From NCBI GenBank assembly GCA_903843235.1, contig CAIMOW010000158.1:1-36686 (forward strand): a stretch of DNA of 36,686 nt, in the 5' to 3' direction. The notes beneath the pieces are model-generated. The model was given only the letters and a program-made list of their open reading frames with translations. It was not told where the DNA came from and searched no databases. Shown one piece after another: positions 17,454 to 25,409 of the stretch. Every line of letters starts with the position of its first letter. Within the stretch, counting starts at the first letter, position 1. The position numbers and the translations under genes are program-made. The stretch is from an uncultured beta proteobacterium. Lineage in GTDB: Bacteria; Pseudomonadota; Gammaproteobacteria; Burkholderiales; Burkholderiaceae.

Positions 17454-20309
17454 TTATTTCGTGATCACATAACCCTTTAATTTGGCAAAGGCCGCGTTAA
17501 GAAGAGACTTCAGCTGTTCTTGATGGAGATGAGCATAGCCACAAGCTGGCGATGCTGATGCTGGGCGACCTGAATACGCCAACTTCATACCATCAGACAT
17601 GTTCTCAAATAAATTATGCTGAACAAAGAACCAAGCACCTTGGTTTTGCGGCTCGTCCTGACACCACACTACCTCTTCCAGTTTTGGATATTTTTTCAAC
17701 TCTGCGGCAATTGCTTTGTGCGGGAATGGATATAGCTGCTCCAATCGAATGATGGCAATATCGCCCAACTTCTTCTCTGCACGAGCCTTCACCAAGTCAA
17801 AATAGATCTTGCCCGAACAAACCACCAAACGAGTGACTTGCTTCGCATCGATAGCATCATCGCGCTCAGAGATCACCGTTTGGAAGCCACCTTTAGTGAA
17901 TTCACTTAAAGGTGATGCGGCTTCTTTATTACGTAACAACGATTTTGGCGTCATCAAGATCAAAGGCTTGCGGAACTGACGAATCATCTGGCGACGCAAG
18001 ACGTGGAAAATCTGCGATGCAGTAGTGGGTTGAACCACTTGCATATTGGTATCGGCGCATAACTGCATAAAGCGCTCTAGACGTGCTGAAGAATGCTCTG
18101 GACCCTGACCTTCATAACCATGAGGCAACATCATCACCAGCCCGTTAGCACGACCCCACTTCACTTCACCAGATGCAATGAACTGGTCGATCACGACTTG
18201 AGCACCATTGGCAAAGTCACCAAACTGCGCTTCCCAGATTGTTAAGGTATTAGGCTCCGATGCAGCATAACCATATTCAAAACCGAGCACTGCTTCTTCA
18301 GAAAGGATGGAGTCGATCACTAGAAATGGTGCTTGATCTTTGGCGACATGGCGCAAGGGCATATAAGTGCCCGTATCCCATTTTTCACGATTCTGGTTAT
18401 GCAGCACAGCGTGACGGTGTGTAAATGTGCCGCGACCGCTATCCTCACCAGACAAGCGCACTGGGTATCCACTGGCTACCAAGGATGCGAAAGCCATGTG
18501 CTCACCCATACCCCAATCGATATTCGTCTCACCGCGACCCATTGCTGCGCGATCCTTGAGAACTTTCTCAACCAATGGATGCACTTTGAAATCTGTAGGA
18601 AGAGTTGAAATCTTCTCCGCTAAGCGCTTCCATTCGGTAAGAGGAATCGCAGTATCAGCTTCATCCGTCCATTTCTTATTCAAGAAAGGAGACCAATCTA
18701 CCGCAAACTTGCCTTTGAAATTGCTCAATACTGGATCAGAGGTTTGCTTGCCCTCTTCCATCGCAGCGCGGTACTCCTTGACCATTAAGTCACCAGTACC
18801 AGCAGGCAATGCACCTTGAGCTTCTAACTTGTCGGCGTAAACCTTACGTGTGCCTGGGTGCGCAGAAATTATTTTGTACATCAAAGGCTGAGTCATGGCC
18901 GGCGAATCTTGTTCGTTATGTCCTAACTTACGGAAACAAACGATATCGATCGCCACATCTTTATGAAACTGAGTGCGGAACTCAAGAGCCAATTTGGTTG
19001 CTAAGACAACCGCTTCCGGATCATCGCCATTGACGTGCAACACAGGAGCATCGATCACTTTCATGATGTCCGTGCAATACAGGCTTGAACGCAAGTCGCG
19101 TGGATCTGATGTTGTGAAACCAATTTGGTTATTAATCACGATGTGAACAGTGCCACCAGTGGAATAACCACGAACCTCAGCCATCGCTAAAGTCTCTTGC
19201 ATAACGCCCTGGCCTGCGATTGCCGCATCACCATGAACTAGCACTGGTAATACCTGCTCGCCCAACATATCCCCACGACGCTCCATACGAGCACGGGCTG
19301 AACCCTCTACTACTGGGTTAACGATTTCTAAATGGGAAGGATTAAATGCCAATGACAAATGCACTGGGCCGCCTGGAGTGGAAATATCGCTGGAAAAACC
19401 TTGGTGATATTTAACGTCACCCGCAGGCAATGTTTCTGGGCCCTTGTGTTCGAACTCTGCAAATAAATCGGTGGGCATTTTGCCTAAAGTGTTTACGAGC
19501 ACATTAAGACGGCCACGATGGGCCATACCAATCACAATCTCTTGTACGCCCTTTTCACCGGCCTCACGAACTAGCTCGTCCATACAAGCGATGAAACTTT
19601 CACCGCCCTCGAGCGAGAAGCGCTTTTGACCAACATACTTAGCCTGGAGATAACGCTCTAAACCTTCGGCAGCCGTAACGCGATCTAAAATCTGACGTTT
19701 CTCATCCACATTAAAGCTAGGTGTTGAGCGAATAGACTCTAATTTTTCTTGCCACCATTTTTTAATCTTCTGGTCAGCAATAAACATGTACTCGGGGCCA
19801 ATCGTACCGCAATATGTTTCGCGTAAAGCCTGCAATAGATCGCGCAATGTCATTTCGGTTTTGCCGAAGAATGTATTGCTGGTGTTAAAGACAATATCCA
19901 TATCACCATCAGTGAAACCATAGAAGGCTGGATTTAATTCTGGGATGTCCGGACGCTCAGTGCGCTTTAACGGATCAATGTTTGCCCAGCGGTTACCAAC
20001 GTTGCGATACGCGGCAATTAACTGCTGAACAGCAACGCGCTTGCGCCCCATCTCTGAATCAGCCGAATCAGAAACCGTTCTGATGGGGCCTTGCTTAGCG
20101 CGCTCAGCAAATGAAGCAACAATGGGTCCATGGGCAATATCAACTCGAGCTGAGCCGTCCACCGCTGGAACCTGTTTCACGTTATCAAAATAATCTCGCC
20201 AGTGATCAGCAACAGATGCTGGATCGTGCAAGTAGGATTCGTAAAGTTCTTCTACGTAGGGGGCGTTTCCGCCGAAGAGATACGAACTATCCCTTTGGTC
20301 CTGCATCAT
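17454..20309 (-). CDS. odhA: 2-oxoglutarate dehydrogenase E1 component
   Basis: Thiamine-diphosphate enzyme that decarboxylates 2-oxoglutarate in the TCA cycle. The 951-residue protein starts with the E1-specific helix (SSYLFGGNAPYVEELYESYL) that docks E2. Core motifs include GMAHRGRLNVL near residue 240, HGDAAIAGQG near 340 and INNQIGFTTSDPRD near 373. The C-terminal half contains the transketolase-like pyrimidine domain (GEDSGRGTFTHRHAVLHNQ). Start: the frame is open to a GTG at 20318, but the AAAGGTGA ribosome-binding site is best spaced for the ATG at 20307-20309. First gene of the nine-gene minus-strand run. Confidence 0.95.
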   Translation of the reverse strand: MMQDQRDSSYLFGGNAPYVEELYESYLHDPASVADHWRDYFDNVKQVPAVDGSARVDIAHGPIVASFAERAKQGPIRTVSDSADSEMGRKRVAVQQLIAAYRNVGNRWANIDPLKRTERPDIPELNPAFYGFTDGDMDIVFNTSNTFFGKTEMTLRDLLQALRETYCGTIGPEYMFIADQKIKKWWQEKLESIRSTPSFNVDEKRQILDRVTAAEGLERYLQAKYVGQKRFSLEGGESFIACMDELVREAGEKGVQEIVIGMAHRGRLNVLVNTLGKMPTDLFAEFEHKGPETLPAGDVKYHQGFSSDISTPGGPVHLSLAFNPSHLEIVNPVVEGSARARMERRGDMLGEQVLPVLVHGDAAIAGQGVMQETLAMAEVRGYSTGGTVHIVINNQIGFTTSDPRDLRSSLYCTDIMKVIDAPVLHVNGDDPEAVVLATKLALEFRTQFHKDVAIDIVCFRKLGHNEQDSPAMTQPLMYKIISAHPGTRKVYADKLEAQGALPAGTGDLMVKEYRAAMEEGKQTSDPVLSNFKGKFAVDWSPFLNKKWTDEADTAIPLTEWKRLAEKISTLPTDFKVHPLVEKVLKDRAAMGRGETNIDWGMGEHMAFASLVASGYPVRLSGEDSGRGTFTHRHAVLHNQNREKWDTGTYMPLRHVAKDQAPFLVIDSILSEEAVLGFEYGYAASEPNTLTIWEAQFGDFANGAQVVIDQFIASGEVKWGRANGLVMMLPHGYEGQGPEHSSARLERFMQLCADTNMQVVQPTTASQIFHVLRRQMIRQFRKPLILMTPKSLLRNKEAASPLSEFTKGGFQTVISERDDAIDAKQVTRLVVCSGKIYFDLVKARAEKKLGDIAIIRLEQLYPFPHKAIAAELKKYPKLEEVVWCQDEPQNQGAWFFVQHNLFENMSDGMKLAYSGRPASASPACGYAHLHQEQLKSLLNAAFAKLKGYVITK

Positions 20310-20609
20310 GATGCTCACCTTTCATCGGGTTTCCCGAATAAAAACTGTGGTTAAAACCACTCGCAATCAGGCTTCACCCTCTTGCGAATTGATCTGTGCA
20401 AATGCTCTTTACTACCCCGCTAATTTAACACGGTTACCCATTGATTTATAAAGGGCTTTCCCTGATTTTCAGGACCACACGGGTATTTACCGATTAAAGC
20501 TCAATGAATAAGAACTTTCCTGCTGAGCTTTCAGACCTTCTAGGCAGATTGATATCTGATTGATTTTTATTCACTATATCTTTAAATCGATTAATGGCAT
20601 TAACGCAAT
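20310..20609. other. Intergenic region upstream of odhA
   Basis: About 300 bases without a supportable gene. It must contain the promoter of the odhA operon (minus strand). It holds the 14-base inverted repeat at 20347-20360 and AT-rich tracts at 20436-20460 and 20555-20600. I found no convincing -35/-10 pair for odhA by eye. Candidate plus-strand elements near 20560-20588 (TTGATT, then TAAATC) are weak. Confidence 0.6.
20347..20360. promoter_or_regulatory. Inverted repeat upstream of odhA, possible operator
   Basis: GTGGTT-AA-AACCAC, perfect six-base arms around AA, 38 bases before the odhA start codon. The TGGT...ACCA core resembles operators of FadR/GntR-type regulators, but the spacing is one base longer than in the two sites beside the FadR gene in this window. 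It may also fold as a short hairpin in the odhA leader. Confidence 0.4.
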
Positions 20610-20674
20610 ATGAAAGCAATTACCCCTGAAAATACAATATCTGAACACACGGCAAAGCGCCAAAGTCTAGTTGT

Positions 20675-20857
20675 TTGGCTGCCATTGATGAAAAGAGAAC
20701 AAGAGTCATTAGAAAATCGCCTGATGGAGTTAAATCTGCTCATTATTGCTTTTATCCAGCCACCGATCCAGTGCAAGATCGCTCAGTAATCTGCAAAAAC
20801 TGCCAAAAACTTCTCAAGCCCATTTTTATAGAGGCGCTCAATAGAAAGTGCACCTAG
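20675..20857 (+). CDS. Small hypothetical protein, uncertain
   Basis: A 60-residue frame starting at TTG that I do not recognise. It is basic, with two cysteine pairs' worth of Cys, including CKNC near residue 40, so a small metal-binding ribbon is imaginable. Support: it ends 23 nt before a strong terminator. Against: no ATG/GTG start, no ribosome-binding site, and two in-frame stops shortly upstream (20627 and 20642). A competing ORF in another frame, ATG 20610 to stop 20789 (59 residues, MKAITPENTISEHTAKRQSL...), overlaps it. Only one, or neither, is likely real. The area could also be a decayed gene. Confidence 0.3.
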   Translation: MAAIDEKRTRVIRKSPDGVKSAHYCFYPATDPVQDRSVICKNCQKLLKPIFIEALNRKCT

Positions 20858-20880
20858 TATTGAAGGCCGATTTGTGAAAT

Positions 20881-20914
20881 AAAAAAGCTGCACCAATTAT
20901 GGTGCAGCTTTTTT
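20881..20914. terminator. Bidirectional intrinsic terminator
   Basis: Perfect stem AAAAAAGCTGCACC / GGTGCAGCTTTTTT around the loop AATTAT. With A-runs and T-runs on both sides it works in both directions. It lies 26 bases past the H-NS gene stop on the minus strand and 23 bases past the small plus-strand ORF. Confidence 0.93.
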
Positions 20915-20939
20915 ATTAAAACAGAATTAAATCAATATC

Positions 20940-21224
20940 TTAGATCAAATAGTTACTGCGATCTCTGCCATCAATCCATTTAGGCGCTTTACCGCGGCCA
21001 GTCCAAGTTTCACCAGTTGATGGGTTGCGATATTTTGGGGCAACTTTACCGCTTCCACTTTTTGAGCCCGCTTTGCGGCTAAATAGGTCTGAGGCAGTTA
21101 AGTCATATTGCTCAATAATCGCCTTTGCCTTTGCAATGCCATCAGCCTTTTCACGCTGAACTGCTTCTTTAATCTGTTTATCTAGCAACTCACGTTGCGC
21201 TAATAGCTCTTTATATGAAGACAT
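20940..21224 (-). CDS. H-NS family nucleoid protein
   Basis: DNA-binding nucleoid protein of the H-NS/BpH3 family, 94 residues. The N-terminal half (about 1-45, SYKELLAQRELLDKQIKEAV) is a coiled-coil oligomerisation region. The C-terminal half holds the DNA-binding motif KYRNPSTGETWTGRGKAPKW, in which TWTGRGKAP is the AT-hook-like loop. Length is typical of betaproteobacterial members. The start is supported by GGGAG about 7 bases upstream. It has its own terminator. The AT-rich leader with direct repeats suggests autoregulation. It could silence AT-rich genes nearby, though that is inference. Confidence 0.93.
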   Translation of the reverse strand: MSSYKELLAQRELLDKQIKEAVQREKADGIAKAKAIIEQYDLTASDLFSRKAGSKSGSGKVAPKYRNPSTGETWTGRGKAPKWIDGRDRSNYLI

Positions 21225-21427
21225 ATATGCACTCCCAAATAATTAAATGTAATTTTTATCAATTAATCGGATTATCCGTTAATTAAGGACGGATTATATA
21301 CCCTTCTAAACAATTCACAATATATTCCTTTAATCGGCGGTCAAATAACCCCTATTTCTCAAGATCTAAAGACATTAATAATGGGATAAAGGTATAAAAA
21401 CTATAAATATATTAATGCTAAAAAATA
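21225..21427. promoter_or_regulatory. AT-rich H-NS gene upstream region with repeats
   Basis: About 200 very AT-rich bases between the H-NS gene and the thioesterase gene. CGGATTAT occurs at 21268 and again at 21290, 22 bases apart (about two helical turns), each preceded by AATTAA. ATCCGT (21274-21279) and ACGGAT (21289-21294) also form an inverted repeat. This looks like a regulator or H-NS binding site; the protein is unknown. Confidence 0.45.
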
Positions 21428-21847
21428 CTATCTTCTTAAAATAAAGGTGCCGCTAGACTTTGCGGTTACCTCACCCGCATCATTCAAAACAACGGCTTCG
21501 CAGTAATTAATGGTCTTGCCAGACTTTAGGGTTGTACCTTCCACGATAATCTTACCGACACTAGGGCGCATAAAACTAATCGTCATGTCAACAGTAATAG
21601 CGCCTGCTAGATGATTCATGCTGCTGCGTGCTGCTGCTGCCATTGCAAAATCTAGCAAAGTCATAATCAAGCCCCCATGAGCAACCTGAAAGCTATTCTC
21701 GTACTCAGGCTTTAACTGAACGCTAATGCGAGACTTGCCGCCCTTTGCGAACTCAGGGACCACACCCAAGTGATGCAGAAATGGAATATTGAGCCCAAAG
21801 TAATCTGTTGCCCCCTGCTTTGCTTGCTCTAGCTCGTTTGCTTTCAT
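21428..21847 (-). CDS. PaaI-like hotdog-fold thioesterase
   Basis: A 139-residue single-domain hotdog protein, probably an acyl-CoA thioesterase. Visible is the family core VAHGGLIMTLLDFAMAAAAR (about residues 57-76) containing the HGG motif and a downstream Asp. It is followed by the long beta strands AITVDMTISFMRP and TINYCEAVVLNDAGEVTAKSSGTF. No signal peptide, so cytoplasmic. The substrate cannot be told from sequence. A moderate AAGAG site precedes the ATG. It has no close operon partner: 159 nt separate it from the upstream Ntn hydrolase gene and 203 nt from the downstream H-NS gene. Confidence 0.85.
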   Translation of the reverse strand: MKANELEQAKQGATDYFGLNIPFLHHLGVVPEFAKGGKSRISVQLKPEYENSFQVAHGGLIMTLLDFAMAAAARSSMNHLAGAITVDMTISFMRPSVGKIIVEGTTLKSGKTINYCEAVVLNDAGEVTAKSSGTFILRR

Positions 21848-22006
21848 CAGTGCTCTTTCTATTTATCCGAATATTTAAAAAGTGGTGTTTCCTAAAACCT
21901 ATATGCTGAGTGTATGTGGGGAGCAACCTCTCTTACTCACTGGGCCTCGCAGGCTTCAGCAGGCTCAAAGTACCCAAACGAGCAATAAAAACACTAGCAA
22001 TTGAAG

Positions 22007-23086
22007 TTATAGCTTTATTTCCTGCGCTTCCAACTTTTGATCAATTTTCAATTTAACGACATCTCTTCTATCAAAATTGATGCCTTTTAAGTTAAGCACT
22101 CTTAAAGCTTGATGATCATAAGTACTGAAATAAAAGCGGCGATTACTCAGATCGCTAATAGTGCTCCACTGTGTTAATTCCATAAAAGCACCCTTACCTG
22201 CTGCAGAACGAACTGAGCCGCGGGGAATATCAAAGTTATGCAGTACATGCTCAGCTAGGCTCACGTTTTGCGTAGCATTTTTGGCTGGAACAATGGTTGA
22301 TGAATAAGCTAAGGCACGAATAAAGCGTGAAGGTGAGGTGCTATCTCCAGGCATACCTAAAAATCCTGCTCCTGTAGAAATCGGTGCGACCGTCTGTCCA
22401 TAAACTTTGATCGGTGAAGGCTCAACTGGAGAGAGCTTTATATAGTTACCCAGGTTATTGATGTGCCAATCAAACGGAGGGGAATTGGTCAGCACACCAT
22501 AGGGATTATCGTTGGCTACGAGCTTTCCATTGATGGGCTCGACTACTAATACTCCACCAGCGGCATCATGCAATACATAGTGATATGGTGGAATGACTTT
22601 GAGATTAGATTCTTCCAGAGTGATGACTGTGATGTCATTTAATGCTGCTTTGACCTGCGCTACATTTTCAAAATTCATTAAGGCCCAAGTCATAAACTCC
22701 CAAGGCGCTATGGCCTTTTTAGGATCAGCGCTACTGGGGTTTGCATATCCTGCATGACCAGGGAAATATAAAATTCCGCCTGCCATACCCTTTTCATTCA
22801 TCCCATCAATAATGATTGGCGCGTCATAACCATTTAATCCCACAACGCCATATTTTCCAATCCAACTAGCGCCCTTTTGATTATTAGGCCCAGTAGCTAC
22901 AAACTCCATTTTTCGAGGAAGGACCACTAATTCAGAATTGAGTGGGAAGGCAAACTCCATCGTGCGCGCATAGACCCTAGTGCCATCAGCGGCGATTAGC
23001 TGAAAGCTTGTACAAGCAAAAGCGCTTTGCCCAACAAAAATAAGTCCCAATAAGGTAATTGCAATCTTGTTAAGTCGACTAAGCAT
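22007..23086 (-). CDS. Secreted Ntn hydrolase, choloylglycine hydrolase / penicillin V acylase family
   Basis: Linear-amide C-N hydrolase of 359 residues. The signal peptide (about 1-24, hydrophobic ITLLGLIFVGQSAFA) ends directly before Cys25, the expected N-terminal nucleophile, so signal peptidase cleavage would by itself expose the active site. Other family residues are visible: Arg in YARTMEF (Glu where bile salt hydrolases have Asp), Asn in MNEKG near 95, Asn in LTNSPPF near 200 and Arg in SRFIRAL near 255. A freshwater-type bacterium would hardly meet bile salts, so N-acyl amides such as acyl-homoserine lactones or other amides are likelier substrates. It is 127 nt downstream of the barrel gene. 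Confidence 0.87.
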   Translation of the reverse strand: MLSRLNKIAITLLGLIFVGQSAFACTSFQLIAADGTRVYARTMEFAFPLNSELVVLPRKMEFVATGPNNQKGASWIGKYGVVGLNGYDAPIIIDGMNEKGMAGGILYFPGHAGYANPSSADPKKAIAPWEFMTWALMNFENVAQVKAALNDITVITLEESNLKVIPPYHYVLHDAAGGVLVVEPINGKLVANDNPYGVLTNSPPFDWHINNLGNYIKLSPVEPSPIKVYGQTVAPISTGAGFLGMPGDSTSPSRFIRALAYSSTIVPAKNATQNVSLAEHVLHNFDIPRGSVRSAAGKGAFMELTQWSTISDLSNRRFYFSTYDHQALRVLNLKGINFDRRDVVKLKIDQKLEAQEIKL

Positions 23087-23213
23087 GTGTTTACGCCCCA
23101 GTTTGATTGAATCTATACCGTTGTTAAGATTACTCTTATCCTACCAAAATCCCAATATCGATGATGGGGGCAGTACCGGACCCAAAAGAGTCATTGGTCA
23201 GATAGAGCGTACT

Positions 23214-24413
23214 TCAAAACGAATACTCTAATCCTACGGTACCCCCTTGGAAGAGAATATTTGAGCTGGTATTGACGCCTCTAGCAGTAACACTAGTCGG
23301 GCTGGTTCCCGAGTAAACATGGGGTATCTGTCCTGGCGCCAAAGCTATACGATCTAACCAGAGCAATTGATAGCCCATCTTTATGGATAGGTCGCTTGCA
23401 AGTAAATATTTCATCTGGATAACACCCTCTCCCGAATAAGCTATTTGATTGGAGGTGGCGCTAGCTGAATACATTATTTTTGTAATGCTCACATCATTGC
23501 TTTGAGTGGCTTGATTATTAAATATGCCCGCCTTTAATGAGCCGCCGAAAGATAATCGCCCAATCTCTAAGATTGTTCCCTGAGCACCAATCTGTAACCC
23601 AAGTAGATTATTTCTCGTGCTAGTAGACCAGAATGGTGGGTAGCCACCTACAACGGCGCCCGATGCGCAAGCCTGTGTAGTTTGAGATAGCGTAATGTCA
23701 CCAATACCAGAGACACCGGGAGGACACCCTCCTGTCTTCCATAGGGGAACATTTTGATCGGCCGGAGAAAGAGAACCAACAAGACTGTCTTTTAGTTGAA
23801 GCCAGCGTAACCCTGCTAAAAAATTAAAGCTGTCTGATGCTTTAATTTTTGCATTGGCCTCAGCACTATAAAGACTTGTTGTGGAAGCCCATGTCATGCC
23901 TTGATATGCAAAATCTTGGGTTTGCCAGAAGCCAGGCGCTTTCATAATGTACCAATTACCAGGATTGGAGGGTCCAATCGTATTGCTTGCGTTCAAATTA
24001 TTAACATTGAAATAAGACAACTCAAATCCATAGCCAGAATCACCAAGATAATCCAAAGTAAGCTTTGGCCCAACAGCGCTACCCTGTTGAAATTGATTAC
24101 TGTTAAAAACTTCTGATGCTGGAATATAGGCTGTTTGAGCAAACGAAGAAGAGCCTGGGAGAGTGCTAACTAATGGCTGGTTTACGCTATTATTTGATCG
24201 ACTTAGAGCAATTGCTTCTACTGAAAAATTCCAATGTGAAATAGATTTTGATGCGTCAAATGCATTCATCTCAAAAGGCTTCGAGCTAACGTCAACGCCT
24301 TGCGCTATTGGCGAACTTAGCTCAGCCGAAAGTAGCGCCTCGAAATAAGTCCACCCAAGTACCAAGCCAAGCACTTCGATTACAAGCCTCAGTCGATAAC
24401 GTTTGATTGCCAT
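23214..24413 (-). CDS. Outer-membrane beta-barrel protein, BBP7/Lpg1974-like
   Basis: A 399-residue predicted outer-membrane barrel. Seen: an N-terminal hydrophobic signal region (about 8-30), many alternating amphipathic strands, aromatic girdle residues, the family-like stretch FNFLAGLRWLQLKDSL near residue 200, and a C-terminal strand GTVGLEYSF ending in Phe, the usual BAM recognition signal. Two Cys (GGCPPGVSG and TQACASG, about 232-255) could form a loop disulfide. Assignment to the BBP7 or Lpg1974 family is by general pattern. Substrate unknown. TAAAAT stands six bases before the ATG, so a leaderless transcript is possible. Same strand as the secreted amidase. Confidence 0.72.
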   Translation of the reverse strand: MAIKRYRLRLVIEVLGLVLGWTYFEALLSAELSSPIAQGVDVSSKPFEMNAFDASKSISHWNFSVEAIALSRSNNSVNQPLVSTLPGSSSFAQTAYIPASEVFNSNQFQQGSAVGPKLTLDYLGDSGYGFELSYFNVNNLNASNTIGPSNPGNWYIMKAPGFWQTQDFAYQGMTWASTTSLYSAEANAKIKASDSFNFLAGLRWLQLKDSLVGSLSPADQNVPLWKTGGCPPGVSGIGDITLSQTTQACASGAVVGGYPPFWSTSTRNNLLGLQIGAQGTILEIGRLSFGGSLKAGIFNNQATQSNDVSITKIMYSASATSNQIAYSGEGVIQMKYLLASDLSIKMGYQLLWLDRIALAPGQIPHVYSGTSPTSVTARGVNTSSNILFQGGTVGLEYSF

Positions 24414-24623
24414 CCCTAGATTTTAGTAAATATATTGGTGTAAACCTAGAAATCTTGCGACTGCTATTGGCAGTTAGCGACCGCTCGTTCAAGCTATGCC
24501 CGCAGTCAATTGCCAACCCAAAGCGGACGGCACCATAAAGTCGAACCTACTCCAGAGACTTGGGTGGCACAAAACCAATTCCCAGTACTTCACTCCTCAG
24601 CGTAAAACAGCTAATATGAATAC
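24414..24623. other. Divergent intergenic region between barrel and SDR genes
   Basis: About 210 bases holding the promoters of two divergent genes. TTGGCA (about 24467) and TGCCAA (about 24512) form a spaced inverted repeat. No gene is supportable here. Confidence 0.5.
24589..24617 (+). promoter_or_regulatory. Candidate promoter for the SDR gene
   Basis: TTCACT (24589-24594; 4 of 6), a 17-base spacer, then TAATAT (24612-24617; 4 of 6, AT-rich). It ends six bases before the ATG at 24624, predicting a leaderless mRNA. No Shine-Dalgarno sequence is present. Confidence 0.4.
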
Positions 24624-25370
24624 ATGAAAAAAGTAATGCTGATCACTGGAGCAAGTCGCGGAATTGGGGCAGCTACCGCCAAACTGGCTGCAAGTCGAGG
24701 CTTTTCGGTTTGCGTTAACTACAAAAGCAATGTTGAATCAGCTCATGAGGTGGTTCGTTTCATTCAAGAGCATGGCGGCTCGGCCTGCGCTATTCAGGCT
24801 GATGTAACCATTGCACAAGATGTGAAGTTTTTATTTCAAGAAACCATTAAGGCCTTTGGTGGCTTAACCTGTCTTGTCAATAATGCTGGAATTTTAGAAA
24901 CCCAAATGCGGATAGAGCAAATGGATATGGAACGCATCCATCGTATTTTTAACAACAATGTTTTCTCTACGATTCTTTGTACTCAAGAAGCCATCAAGTT
25001 AATGTCTACTCGATATGGCGGGTCTGGCGGATCAATTATTAATCTCTCCTCTATCGCCTCGCGCCTGGGATCTCCAGGTGAATATGTTGACTATGCGGCC
25101 AGTAAGGGGGCTATTGATACTCTCACTATTGGCCTGGGCAAGGAGCTATCAGTCGATGGAATACGCGTTAATGCTGTTCGGCCTGGAGCCATCTATACCG
25201 AGATCCATGCTAGCGGTGGTGAGCCAAATCGAGTAGACCGAGTGAGTACTTTCGTACCTCTAAAGAGAGGTGGAACGGCTCAAGAGGTTGCCAAAGCAAT
25301 CCTTTGGCTTGCTAGCGATGAATCTTCATATACGACCAGTTCAGTTATAGAGGTAACTGGCGGAAATTAA
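24624..25370 (+). CDS. Short-chain dehydrogenase/reductase
   Basis: Classical SDR oxidoreductase of 248 residues. The NAD(P)-binding motif TGASRGIG is at residues 8-15, NNAG near 89, the catalytic Ser in INLSSIASR near 142, and the YxxxK pair at Tyr157/Lys161 in YAASK. VRPGAIYTEIHA follows, as in the FabG-like and glucose-dehydrogenase-like groups. The Arg/Lys-containing cofactor region (NYKSNVESA) suggests NADP. Substrate unknown. It converges on the FadR-type regulator gene with 39 nt between stops and has no visible terminator. It is not obviously part of the lactate cassette. Confidence 0.9.
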   Translation: MKKVMLITGASRGIGAATAKLAASRGFSVCVNYKSNVESAHEVVRFIQEHGGSACAIQADVTIAQDVKFLFQETIKAFGGLTCLVNNAGILETQMRIEQMDMERIHRIFNNNVFSTILCTQEAIKLMSTRYGGSGGSIINLSSIASRLGSPGEYVDYAASKGAIDTLTIGLGKELSVDGIRVNAVRPGAIYTEIHASGGEPNRVDRVSTFVPLKRGGTAQEVAKAILWLASDESSYTTSSVIEVTGGN

Positions 25371-25409
25371 ATACCATTTTCCGCAAATAAATGATTAGCA
25401 AAAGGAATG

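Noticed and set aside
24414-24623. A lost gene remnant between the barrel and SDR genes
   Set aside because: Short frames only, with no recognisable motif; best explained as a divergent promoter region.
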